A stretch of 64,000 bases of DNA, taken from Cyanobacteria bacterium SIG28. GTDB lineage: Bacteria > Cyanobacteriota > Vampirovibrionia > Gastranaerophilales > Gastranaerophilaceae. Below are positions 27,530 to 37,088 of the stretch, piece after piece. The stretch covers positions 48,112 through 112,111 of the forward strand of contig SUTU01000008.1 of assembly GCA_015152525.1 (NCBI GenBank), read 5' to 3'. The notes under the pieces were generated by a model. It was not told the DNA's origin, ran no database searches, and saw only the letters and a list, made by a program, of their open reading frames with translations. Each line of letters opens with the position of its first letter. The first letter of the stretch is position 1. The position numbers and the translations under genes were made by a program.

Positions 27530-28576
27530 TTAATTTATAAACATACAATCGCCATAGCTATAAAATCTGTATTCATTCTCTATAGCTTTATTGTAAGCTT
27601 CAAATATAAAATCTTTTGTTGCTAAAGCACTAACCAACATTAATAATGTTGATTTTGGTAAATGGAAGTTTGTAATTAAACTATCAACAACTTTAAATTC
27701 ATAAGGAGGATATATGAATAAATTAGACGCACTTTTACAAGCCTTAATTTCACCATAAATCTTATATGCGCTTTCTAAAGTTCTAACAGTCGTTGTTCCA
27801 ACAGCAATAAGTTTCTTACCTTCTGCTTTAGCTTTGTTTATTAAATTTGCAGTTTCTTCTGAGATTTCAAAAGCTTCAGTATCCATAACGTGATCTAATA
27901 TATTTTCACATTTTACCGGTCTAAAGGTTCCTATTCCAACATCAAGAGTTACATAACCAATTTCAACACCTTTTGCCTTTAAACTGTTTAAAATATCTTC
28001 TGTAAAATGAAGTCCTGCTGTCGGTGCCGCTACAGAACCTTCTTCTTTTGCATAAACCGTTTGATAACGTTCAAAATCCAGCTGACGAATATCTTCTGTA
28101 GCCATTTTCCTTTCAATATAAGGCGGTAGCGGAATATTTCCAACCTTATGAAGAATTGAAAGCAAATCGCCTTCATAAATCATTTTTACAACCCATTTCC
28201 CATCATCAGGCAATGGCATTACAATTTCTACTGATAATTCTTCACTTACCTTAATTATTGTTCCCGGTCGAACTCTCTTTGAAGGTCTTATCAAAACTTC
28301 CCAACGATTTTGAGAATCATATTTTTTTAACAAGAATACTTCAATCTTCGCTCCGGTTTCTTTATAACCGTATAAACGTGCCGGCATAACTTTTGTATTA
28401 TTTAAAATCAAAACACAATTTTCATCTAAATAATCTACAATATTAAAAAAATTCTTATGAGATATTTCGTGGTTACTTCTATCAAGAACCATCATTTTAG
28501 AATTTTCACGTTTTTCACTCGGTGTTTGTGCTATCAGATTTTCCGGTAATTGATAATCAAATTCTTGTATATGCAT
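27530..28576 (-). CDS. queA: S-adenosylmethionine:tRNA ribosyltransferase-isomerase
   Basis: MHIQEFDYQLPENLIAQTP, LYGYKETGAKIEVFLL, SVAAPTAGLHFTEDIL, ITNFHLPKSTLLMLVSA. Confidence 0.95.
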   Translation of the reverse strand: MHIQEFDYQLPENLIAQTPSEKRENSKMMVLDRSNHEISHKNFFNIVDYLDENCVLILNNTKVMPARLYGYKETGAKIEVFLLKKYDSQNRWEVLIRPSKRVRPGTIIKVSEELSVEIVMPLPDDGKWVVKMIYEGDLLSILHKVGNIPLPPYIERKMATEDIRQLDFERYQTVYAKEEGSVAAPTAGLHFTEDILNSLKAKGVEIGYVTLDVGIGTFRPVKCENILDHVMDTEAFEISEETANLINKAKAEGKKLIAVGTTTVRTLESAYKIYGEIKACKSASNLFIYPPYEFKVVDSLITNFHLPKSTLLMLVSALATKDFIFEAYNKAIENEYRFYSYGDCMFIN

Positions 28577-28679
28577 ATTTAACCTCATTCAATGAGGTTA
28601 TTTTAACATAAAAGCAAATTTTTCGTTTGGTTTGTATCAAAAAGTTTAATTTAGAGATAAATTTTTAAACATTGCAAAA

Positions 28680-29744
28680 TTAGAACAACGAAGAAACTTC
28701 ATCTAAAGTTAAATTAATTTCTTTTACTCTTTTCTTATTAGAAGGCACTATAAAAGATATTCCTTTAGATGTTGCCTTTTTATCACGTTTTATAAATTTT
28801 AATAACTCTGAACCTTTTTTTACTATTTGACTCTTAAAGCCATATTTTTCCAATAATTCGGTAGATAAACGATAATAAGAATAAGTAATATATCCTTTAG
28901 AATATGCGTAATTCATTATAAAGAAAATACCCTGCACAACAGCTTCTCCATGTGTATATTTTCTAAAATTCCCTTTTGCCTCCAGAGCATGTCCTATAGT
29001 GTGTCCAAGGTTCAAAATTTTACGTAAACCAGCTTCCTTCTCATCTTGATTTACAACAGCTATTTTTAAATTCAAGCAATATTCAATTGCTCGCATCAAA
29101 GTCATAGAATCCTTGTTTAAAAATTTGTCTACTGATAAAGTTAAATACTCAAACAAATACAATGGATGTTTATAACCGCAATTATCTTCTATAAAAGCAT
29201 ATTTTAACACTTCGCCCATACCTGAGAAGAACTGTCTTTTATCAAGTGTTTCCAAAAATTTTGTATAAATATAAACCCGTTTGGGTTGGTAAAATGCACC
29301 GACAATATTTTTTACACCACCTAAATCTATTGCGGTTTTTCCACCTACAGAAGAATCTACCATGGATAAAAGCGTTGTAGGAACTTGAATATAATCTATT
29401 CCTCTCATATAAGTAGCAGCCGCAAATCCTGCAATATCACCAATCACACCACCACCTATGGCGATTATTACATCAGTTCGTCTTAACCCAAGTTCCTCAG
29501 CTTTGGTCAAAATCTTGATATAATTTTTAAAATTTTTTTCTTTTTCGCCGTCTTTTAAAACTAACAATTCTGATTTATCTATATTCAGAACTTCATTATA
29601 CAGTTTATATACCCGTTCAGAAATAACAAAAAGTCTTTTTTGACCATCCGTAAACCAACCCAATTCGTCAATAAGTTTAGATATCTCGTCATCGGTTATT
29701 ATAATTTTATAATCTTTTACTTCTACATCAAGTTCTTGTCGCAT
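28680..29744 (-). CDS. aroB: 3-dehydroquinate synthase
   Basis: AIGGGVIGDIAGFAAATYMRGIDYIQVPTTLLSMVDSSVGGKTAID; LNLGHTIGHALE. Confidence 0.95.
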   Translation of the reverse strand: MRQELDVEVKDYKIIITDDEISKLIDELGWFTDGQKRLFVISERVYKLYNEVLNIDKSELLVLKDGEKEKNFKNYIKILTKAEELGLRRTDVIIAIGGGVIGDIAGFAAATYMRGIDYIQVPTTLLSMVDSSVGGKTAIDLGGVKNIVGAFYQPKRVYIYTKFLETLDKRQFFSGMGEVLKYAFIEDNCGYKHPLYLFEYLTLSVDKFLNKDSMTLMRAIEYCLNLKIAVVNQDEKEAGLRKILNLGHTIGHALEAKGNFRKYTHGEAVVQGIFFIMNYAYSKGYITYSYYRLSTELLEKYGFKSQIVKKGSELLKFIKRDKKATSKGISFIVPSNKKRVKEINLTLDEVSSLF

Positions 29745-30246
29745 TAATACTTCCTAAAATTAAATCAATTATCCCCTGTTCATCTAACTCGTCTGTATCT
29801 ATTATCACGTGGGCTTTTTTATAATTTTCTTCTCTCTTTTTTAATAATTTCTCCAAAACAGTTTTCGGGTCTTGAGAACTTAACAACGGTCTTGAATTAT
29901 CATCCGATATTCTATAATATAATACATCAAGGTTCGATTTCAAATAAAAAACTCGTCCGAAGTTTAACAAAGTACTTCGATTATCAGGATTTTCAAAAGC
30001 ACCGCCGCCAATAGAAATTATTTTATTCTTACCGTTACATACAAGCTTTATTGTATCGTATTCAAGCTTTCTAAAATAATCTTCAGAATGTTTTTCGAAT
30101 ATTTCACGAATTTGCATGCCGGTTGTTTTTTCAATTAGTCTATCCGTATCAATAAAAGCATAATTTCTCAAAACTTCCGATAGTTTCATACCTATTGTCG
30201 TTTTACCGCTTGCAGGCATACCGACTAATACTATATTAGATTCCAT
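29728..30246 (-). CDS. aroK: Shikimate kinase
   Basis: IVLVGMPASGKTTIGMKLSEVL; FIDTDRLIE; ISIGGGAFENP; RPLL. Confidence 0.93.
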   Translation of the reverse strand: MESNIVLVGMPASGKTTIGMKLSEVLRNYAFIDTDRLIEKTTGMQIREIFEKHSEDYFRKLEYDTIKLVCNGKNKIISIGGGAFENPDNRSTLLNFGRVFYLKSNLDVLYYRISDDNSRPLLSSQDPKTVLEKLLKKREENYKKAHVIIDTDELDEQGIIDLILGSINATRT

Positions 30247-31408
30247 AATGAGCCTTCATCTCAACTAAATTATCCCCACCAATTTTAGTTAATAATTCAT
30301 CAACCAATATAATAGCAACTCGAGCTTCTGCAACAACCGCACATGCCGGAACCGCACACACATCAGAACGCTCAAAATGAGCCAAAGCAGAAGTATTATT
30401 TTTTAAATCAACAGTTGATAAAGCTTTTTTCATAGTCGGAATAGGTTTCATAGTACCTTTTACAACAAGAGTTTCTCCATTAGAAATACCGCCTTCAATC
30501 CCGCCGGCATTGTTTGTTTGACGATAAGTTTCCTTATTTCTGCCGACAAAAATTTCATCATGCATTTGTGAACCTCGAAGATGAGCTGAATCAACACCGG
30601 CACCTATTTCTACAGCTTTAATTGCCGGAATACTCATAACCGCCTGTGCCAATCTGCCATCCAATGCTTGATCCCAATGAACGTATGAACCCAAACCAAT
30701 AGGAATATTGCCAAATATTACTTCAAATCTACCGCCTAAAGTATCACCGACTTCACCAGCCTTATCTATCGCATTACGCATTCTATCAGCCGTCATTTCA
30801 TCAGCACAACGCACATCAGATTTTTCAGCTTTTTCTTTTATCATGGTATAAGTTTTTGGGTAAAAGTCTAATTTTACATCTCCTATTTGAACAACATGCG
30901 AAAACCCAACTATCCCAAATTCTTTTAGAATTTGTTTTGCAACAGAACCCACTGCAACTTCAATTGCTGTTTTTCGAGCACTCGAACGCTCTAATACATC
31001 TCTCAAATCCGAAAGATTATATTTTTTTGCACCGGCAAAATCTGCATGACCGGGACGAACCTTGGTAAAAGATTTTTCTTCTATCTTCTTTAACATCTCT
31101 TCTGTAGGATATTCATATCCAATAACAGACATAACATCTTCCCAGTTTGCATAATCTTTATTTTTTATTTCAAGACAAATAGGTGCGCCGGTAGTTTTTC
31201 CCAAGCGTATGCCAGATTTTATTTCTATAGTATCTTGCTCAATACGCATTCTATCGCCACGACCATAACCTATTTGACGACGCTTTAATTCTTCGTTTAT
31301 AATTTCAGGTTTTATCCTGATTCCGGCAGGCACTCCTTCTATGATAGCATTTAAGCTCTTCCCATGACTTTCACCGGATGTTAAAAATCTAAATCGTTTC
31401 ATTGTCAT
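30236..31408 (-). CDS. aroC: Chorismate synthase
   Basis: RFLTSGESHGKSLNAIIEGVPAG; RRQIGYGRGDRMRIE; RPGHADFAGAKKY; NNAGGIEGGISNGE. Confidence 0.96.
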   Translation of the reverse strand: MTMKRFRFLTSGESHGKSLNAIIEGVPAGIRIKPEIINEELKRRQIGYGRGDRMRIEQDTIEIKSGIRLGKTTGAPICLEIKNKDYANWEDVMSVIGYEYPTEEMLKKIEEKSFTKVRPGHADFAGAKKYNLSDLRDVLERSSARKTAIEVAVGSVAKQILKEFGIVGFSHVVQIGDVKLDFYPKTYTMIKEKAEKSDVRCADEMTADRMRNAIDKAGEVGDTLGGRFEVIFGNIPIGLGSYVHWDQALDGRLAQAVMSIPAIKAVEIGAGVDSAHLRGSQMHDEIFVGRNKETYRQTNNAGGIEGGISNGETLVVKGTMKPIPTMKKALSTVDLKNNTSALAHFERSDVCAVPACAVVAEARVAIILVDELLTKIGGDNLVEMKAHYGI

Positions 31409-31441
31409 AGAATCATTATATAAAATAAAAACTTTTTATAC

Positions 31442-31473
31442 AACAAGAAGCGCTAATCATAGCGCTTCTTGTT
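31442..31473. terminator. 13-bp intercistronic hairpin
   Basis: aacaagaagcgct-aatcat-agcgcttcttgtt; no strong U-tract. Confidence 0.55.
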
Positions 31474-31493
31474 AAAATTATTTACATCTAATA

Positions 31494-31808
31494 TTACAAA
31501 TCTGTTGCAGACGGATATGGTTTTATATCATGATGCAATCTATCTTGCGCATCCAAAGCCGGATCTACATAGGCATGGAATTTTTTCCAAAGTCTTACAA
31601 ATTTGTTTGAAGATGTTTCATACAATGGCTCAATAGGCTTACCCATTGCTCTGTTTTTTAACATAAAAGCATCTTCTGCTACTAATTGTGAATAACCGGT
31701 ATTTATTAGATATTCCGGATCAGTTGTTTCTTCTACAGTAATCCCTGCATGAGCCGGTACTGCTAAAAAAGCTGATAAAACAATTCCATAAAATAATTTT
31801 CTTCTCAT
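31494..31808 (-). CDS. Small secreted hypothetical protein
   Basis: MRRKLFYGIVLSAFLAVPAHAG signal peptide. Confidence 0.7.
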   Translation of the reverse strand: MRRKLFYGIVLSAFLAVPAHAGITVEETTDPEYLINTGYSQLVAEDAFMLKNRAMGKPIEPLYETSSNKFVRLWKKFHAYVDPALDAQDRLHHDIKPYPSATDL

Positions 31809-31819
31809 AACACCCATTC

Positions 31820-32884
31820 TTATTTAACTTGACTATATGTTTCCATTATAATCTTTTCTAATGAATTAATCAAGTCTGCCTCAGGAACTCTTGCTATAAT
31901 TTCTCCTTTTTTGAAAATATAGCCTTCTTTTATAGCACCTGCAATCCCAAAATCAGCATGTTTGGCTTCACCCGGACCGTTAACCGGACACCCCATAACT
32001 GCAATTGTTATTGGCAAATCCAGATTTTTAAATCTTTCTTCTACTTTTTTTGCTAAACCTATTAAATCAATTTGAGTTCTACCGCAAGTAGGACAAGATA
32101 TAAAATTAATTCCTTTTTTTCTTAAATCCAAAGATTTTAGAATACCAAACCCTGCTTCAACTTCTTCTACCGGATTTTCAGTTAAAGAAACTCTGATTGT
32201 ATCCCCTATACCTTGACTTAATAATGTACCTAAACCAACGGAGGATTTTATTAAACCGCTTTTTAAAGTACCTGCTTCTGTTACACCCAAATGCAATGGG
32301 TAGTCTATAATTTTTGCAACTTCCTGATAGGCTTTTATTGTAGTTAATACATCAGAAGATTTTAAAGATAATTTTATATCATAAAAATTCAAATCTTCTA
32401 AAATCTCTATATGGCGAAGCGCACTTTTAATCATTTTTTCATGTAACGGCAAATCCAATTGTGCAAATTCTTTTTCTAAAGAACCGGCATTAATTCCAAT
32501 TCTTATCGGAACATTATGAGATTTAGCCATTTGAACAACTTTTATTGTATGCTCTTTTTTCCCGATATTCCCAGGATTAATTCTTAGTGCATGTATTCCA
32601 TTTTCAATACATTTTATTGCCAATCTGTAATCAAAATGAATATCAGCAACCAAAGGAATTTGAGATTTTTTTACAATTTCTGCAATCGCATCAGCTGCAT
32701 CTTTGTTTAGCACCGCTAACCTCGCTATTTCACAACCTGCTGATGCTAATTCATTTATTTGCTCAAGAGTTTTGGCAATATCTCGTGTATCCGTGTTACA
32801 CATGGATTGAACGCTTATTGGCGCATCACCGCCAATTTTTACATTACCGATTGTAATTTGTTTAGATTTTCTTCTGTTTATCAT
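31820..32884 (-). CDS. ispG: 4-hydroxy-3-methylbut-2-enyl-diphosphate synthase
   Basis: APISVQSMCNTDTRDIAKTLEQI; LRINPGNIG; CPTCGRTQIDL; GCPVNGPGEAKHADFGIAG. Confidence 0.96.
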   Translation of the reverse strand: MINRRKSKQITIGNVKIGGDAPISVQSMCNTDTRDIAKTLEQINELASAGCEIARLAVLNKDAADAIAEIVKKSQIPLVADIHFDYRLAIKCIENGIHALRINPGNIGKKEHTIKVVQMAKSHNVPIRIGINAGSLEKEFAQLDLPLHEKMIKSALRHIEILEDLNFYDIKLSLKSSDVLTTIKAYQEVAKIIDYPLHLGVTEAGTLKSGLIKSSVGLGTLLSQGIGDTIRVSLTENPVEEVEAGFGILKSLDLRKKGINFISCPTCGRTQIDLIGLAKKVEERFKNLDLPITIAVMGCPVNGPGEAKHADFGIAGAIKEGYIFKKGEIIARVPEADLINSLEKIIMETYSQVK

Positions 32885-32925
32885 AGAATTATTTTATACC
32901 AAACAAAAATATGGAGAAAAGTTTT

Positions 32926-33669
32926 ATGAAAATTGCTGTAATTTCAGACATTCACGGAAATAAAGATGCTTTAGATGCAGTTTTTGAAGATATTAACGCT
33001 CAAGAATGTGATATGATTTTTGCACTTGGTGATTATGCCATGGCGGGTCCGCAACCGTCCGATCTTGTTAATTGGTTTATGGAACGTGAAAACAAAAAGA
33101 ATTTTAAAATAATTCAAGGCAATACTGATTATATGATAGCTAATTATACAGAAAAGCTTTATGAAGAATTAAAAGCAAAAGCACCTATTATGGCAGAAGC
33201 TCTAAAAAACGATGTTGAAACATTAAATTTTTTACAAAAAGATTTTCTAAAAAATCTTCCTTCACAATATAATATCGAACTTGATGGTGTTAAATTTTTA
33301 CTTGTTCATGGTTCACCAAGAAAAAATAATGAAGATATTTTACCGGACACACCTCTTAAAGAAGTTGAAAAAATGGTTGAAAACTCTAACGCTGATGTTA
33401 TTCTATGTGGTCATACTCATATTCCTTGCGGGTTTCAAACAGAAAACAAGAAAACTATTGTTAACGTAGGTAGTGTTGGACGACCTTTTACTGAAAAACC
33501 ACGCTCTTGTTATCTTAAAATAACTTTAGTGAACGGACAATGTGTTTTTGAGCATAGATTTGTTGATTACAATATTGAAAAAGCTGCTTCCAGATTAAGA
33601 CGCCGAAAATTTTCCGGTGCGGATAAATTAGCAGACATGCTACACAATCCTGAGTTAAGACATTTTTAA
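32926..33669 (+). CDS. YfcE/MJ0936-like metallophosphoesterase
   Basis: MKIAVISDIHGNKDALDAV; GDYAMAGPQP; IQGNTD; CGHTHIP. Confidence 0.88.
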   Translation: MKIAVISDIHGNKDALDAVFEDINAQECDMIFALGDYAMAGPQPSDLVNWFMERENKKNFKIIQGNTDYMIANYTEKLYEELKAKAPIMAEALKNDVETLNFLQKDFLKNLPSQYNIELDGVKFLLVHGSPRKNNEDILPDTPLKEVEKMVENSNADVILCGHTHIPCGFQTENKKTIVNVGSVGRPFTEKPRSCYLKITLVNGQCVFEHRFVDYNIEKAASRLRRRKFSGADKLADMLHNPELRHF

Positions 33670-35192
33670 GAAGCAATTGTTTCTCTGTATTGCAAAGCTT
33701 GTGTCAAATGCTCGGCTTTTATGCTTTCTGACTCTGCCAAATCAGCTATAGTTCGAGCTATTTTTAAAATTCGATTATAACGCCTACCTGATAATTGATA
33801 TTTTTGGGCTGCAAGCTTTAAAATCTGTTGAGAAGTATCATCAAGAACACAATATTTTTTTATTAATTCTGCACTAAGTTCAGAATTTGTTAAAATTCCA
33901 TCATTAGAGTAGCGTTTTGCTTGAATTTTACGAGCTTTAATTACCCTTTCTCTAATTTTGGCAGAAGGTTCTGATTCTGTTTTTGTATTAATAAGTTCTT
34001 CTGTTGTTAATCTCGGAACATTTATAACTAAATCAATTCTGTCTAACAAAGGACCGGAAAGTCTGGCTCTATATCTTTGAATTTGACTTTCCGTGCAAGA
34101 ACATTGTTTTTCTCTATCACCTAAAAAGCCACAAGGGCAAGGGTTCATCGCACCTAACAAAATAAATCTTGAAGGATATTTTAAAGAAGTTTTTGCTCTT
34201 GAAATAACAACTTCACCGTCTTCCAAAGGTTGACGTAAAACTTCTAAAACATTTCTCGGAAACTCAATCATTTCATCAAGAAATAAAACACCTCTATGCG
34301 CCAAAGTTATTTCCCCCGGCTTAGGGTTTGTTCCGCCACCAATTATACCGTTAGTCGATGCAGTATGGTGAACCGCTCGATATGGTCTTTTAGTCATTAA
34401 AGGCTCATCACTGCTCAAAAGTCCACAAATACTATATATTTTGGTCAACTCTAAAGCTTCTTGTAATTCCAGAGGCGGTAAAATTGATGCCATACATTTT
34501 GCCATCATGGTTTTTCCTGACCCCGGTGAGCCTGTCATTAATATATTATGAGAACCGGCAGCTGCTATTTCTAATGCTTTTTTAGCTTTTTGTTGACCCT
34601 TTACATCTTTAAAATCAAATGTATAATCTGTAAAAGCATTCTCAACCAGATATTTATTAATATCAATAACTGTCAATGGTAAAGGTGTACCTTCAAAATG
34701 TTTTACAATATCAACCAAATGAGTAGCACCAAAAACATTCACATCTTGAACCAGAGCAGCTTCTTTTGCATTTTCATTAGGCACAAAAACTGTTTTCACA
34801 CCTTGTTCTTTCAATCCTGCAACAAGAGGCAATACACCGTTTATTTTTCTTAAAGAGCCGTCTAAAGAAAGTTCGCCTAAAAAAGCTACAGTTAAATCGT
34901 CAGGAATATTTATACCTTGTTCTTTTAATATTCCGATTGCTATCGGCAAATCAAAATTAGTGCCTTCTTTTCTTATAACTGCAGGAGCTAAGTTTACAAT
35001 AACTTTTCCTGTCGGGAAAGAAAAACCTGAATTTTTTATAGCAGAATGAACTCTCTCTTTAGCTTCATTTACCGCATTATCAGGTAATCCGACTATGCTA
35101 ATTCCGGGAAAAGAATTTGCAACGTCAACTTCAACCTCAATTTTGTATGCGTTAATTCCAACTGTAGTTGCAGTTATTGCTTTTGTTACCAT
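33666..35192 (-). CDS. comM: YifB/ComM-family Mg-chelatase-like AAA ATPase
   Basis: VEVDVANSFPGISIVGLPDNAVNEAKERV; MTGSPGSGKTMMAKCMASILPPL; GVLFLDEMIEFPRNVLEVLRQPLEDG. Confidence 0.94.
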   Translation of the reverse strand: MVTKAITATTVGINAYKIEVEVDVANSFPGISIVGLPDNAVNEAKERVHSAIKNSGFSFPTGKVIVNLAPAVIRKEGTNFDLPIAIGILKEQGINIPDDLTVAFLGELSLDGSLRKINGVLPLVAGLKEQGVKTVFVPNENAKEAALVQDVNVFGATHLVDIVKHFEGTPLPLTVIDINKYLVENAFTDYTFDFKDVKGQQKAKKALEIAAAGSHNILMTGSPGSGKTMMAKCMASILPPLELQEALELTKIYSICGLLSSDEPLMTKRPYRAVHHTASTNGIIGGGTNPKPGEITLAHRGVLFLDEMIEFPRNVLEVLRQPLEDGEVVISRAKTSLKYPSRFILLGAMNPCPCGFLGDREKQCSCTESQIQRYRARLSGPLLDRIDLVINVPRLTTEELINTKTESEPSAKIRERVIKARKIQAKRYSNDGILTNSELSAELIKKYCVLDDTSQQILKLAAQKYQLSGRRYNRILKIARTIADLAESESIKAEHLTQALQYRETIAS

Positions 35193-35248
35193 ATGCCAAT
35201 TATATTATAAAATTTGTTTTTTTATCAAGTTTAGAGTATAAATAAATT

Positions 35249-36115
35249 ATGTTGAAGAGATTCTTAGGGAGTATAGTTTTATTATCGATTTTTATCATGC
35301 CGGCTTTTTCTATTCCGGCGGAAGTTGTTACTTTGGACAAAAAAAACATTGAAAAACCTGAACTAAATACCGGCGATAATAATTCTAATACTATAAAAGG
35401 TTCTTTGTTGGTAAATGATAGCGAAGATTTAGCTAAGCTGATTGACGAACAAAAAAAACACGATTTAAAAGATTTAGAACTTCTTTGGCAAGGTACGGTT
35501 GAAAACAACCAAGTTATTGAATTTGCATTAAAAAAACTTGCAACTCCGGAATCTCAAAGAAGAATACATTCTTCTTTAATGGCAAAAACTTTATCTGCTA
35601 TCGTTTCCGGCGCTTCTTTTATTCCAAGTTTAATGGGCGCAAATCCCGGTATTCAAACATCTGCATTTTCGGCTGGAAGGTTAGCTCAAGGCTTAATACA
35701 TAAAAAAAATGTTCCGCAAGAAACTCCTTTAACTGATACGGAATTAATTGAACTTGCCGGCATGGTGGAAGATTTACAAGACACTTTAATAAGTTCTTAT
35801 TACAATTACAAAAATACACTCTCTCAGCTTAAAGCTACTCGTTCAAAAATGCTTCTGTACAATAAAAACTATTCACATGCAATTAACAGCTCTGACGTTT
35901 TGGAAATTGCAATTTCATCATCACTATATGATTCAATGTCTTTACAAGAATTCAATTTAGAACAAGCTGCTAAAAAATATCATCTGCAACTACAAAGACT
36001 TGCCGGAAAAAAAGCAGTAGACTCTTTGGAATTATATCAATATGATTTTGACTCTGTTTTATATAAAAATACAGAAGAGAAGCAAGAAGAAACTAAGAAA
36101 GGGAAGAAAAAATGA
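35249..36115 (+). CDS. Secreted hypothetical protein, paralogue 1
   Basis: Signal peptide MLKRFLGSIVLLSIFIMPAFS; LELLWQGTVENNQVIEFALKKL; C-terminal TolC-like helical region. Confidence 0.75.
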   Translation: MLKRFLGSIVLLSIFIMPAFSIPAEVVTLDKKNIEKPELNTGDNNSNTIKGSLLVNDSEDLAKLIDEQKKHDLKDLELLWQGTVENNQVIEFALKKLATPESQRRIHSSLMAKTLSAIVSGASFIPSLMGANPGIQTSAFSAGRLAQGLIHKKNVPQETPLTDTELIELAGMVEDLQDTLISSYYNYKNTLSQLKATRSKMLLYNKNYSHAINSSDVLEIAISSSLYDSMSLQEFNLEQAAKKYHLQLQRLAGKKAVDSLELYQYDFDSVLYKNTEEKQEETKKGKKK

Positions 36116-37005
36116 AGATTTCACTAAAACTTTTTTCAGCTTTTTTAGTAATACTGTTAGGGCAAATTCAAGTTTTTGCAAATATAGAATTACTTGATCT
36201 AAATAATCCTAAAGATGCTTTTTACAGACTGGGTACAACCGATAAGCCAGAAATTAAAGTCGATTTTGAAATAAAACCTGAAATAAAACCGGTTATAAAC
36301 AAAGAAGTTAAAACCGTTGAAACCCAACAAAATTTAACATATGCGGACTTAAGTACCAAAAAAATGTCTGCCGAAATCTCAAAAAGCATAGAAATAGATT
36401 TTAATGACATGCAAGCAGATTTATCTTTATTATGGCAAGGTGCAGCAACAAGAAGCGATACAATAAAATTCGCTATCTATAAATTATCAAATCCGGATAA
36501 AGATAAGCCTGATTCAAGTGCTGTAAAAAAAGTTCTGACAACAATTGCAGGAATGTCAACTTTTATCGGTGTAGGAACCGGAAATCCCGTTCTTGCCAGT
36601 GCTGCACTAATCGGTGGAAACACGTTAGGAATTATGTCGCAAGACACCAAAGCTTTAAACTATAAATACACTCAAGTTACCGACGCTGATATGATAATTC
36701 TCGTTAGAAAAGTCGAAGAATTGCAACAAAAAGTTGTAGATATGTATTATGACTACTTAACCGCAAGAGAAGTTTACAACAGAACATCCAAAATAGTTAA
36801 AAGTTGTTACCAAAACTATCAATTAGCGCAATACCAAACAAAAGAAATTATTTTAATTACAGATACTTTTTACAGAGAAGCTATGGACAAACAACAAAGA
36901 GCCAGAGGTGAATTTTTTGAAAAGCGTTCTCGATTAGAACAGCTTGTAGGCAATGATGTGTTCCGCCAATTTGAAGAAGCAATCGATAAACGTCAAGCTC
37001 AATAA
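36112..37005 (+). CDS. Secreted hypothetical protein, paralogue 2
   Basis: Signal peptide; LSLLWQGAATRSDTIKFAIYKL matches the block in the upstream gene; ATGA overlap. Confidence 0.75.
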   Translation: MKISLKLFSAFLVILLGQIQVFANIELLDLNNPKDAFYRLGTTDKPEIKVDFEIKPEIKPVINKEVKTVETQQNLTYADLSTKKMSAEISKSIEIDFNDMQADLSLLWQGAATRSDTIKFAIYKLSNPDKDKPDSSAVKKVLTTIAGMSTFIGVGTGNPVLASAALIGGNTLGIMSQDTKALNYKYTQVTDADMIILVRKVEELQQKVVDMYYDYLTAREVYNRTSKIVKSCYQNYQLAQYQTKEIILITDTFYREAMDKQQRARGEFFEKRSRLEQLVGNDVFRQFEEAIDKRQAQ

Positions 37006-37088
37006 AATAGAGTATTTTTACCTGTTTACTATTTACTTTTACTATAAAATATGCTACTTTAAGGGCGTGTAACAAAAAAGGATTTTAT

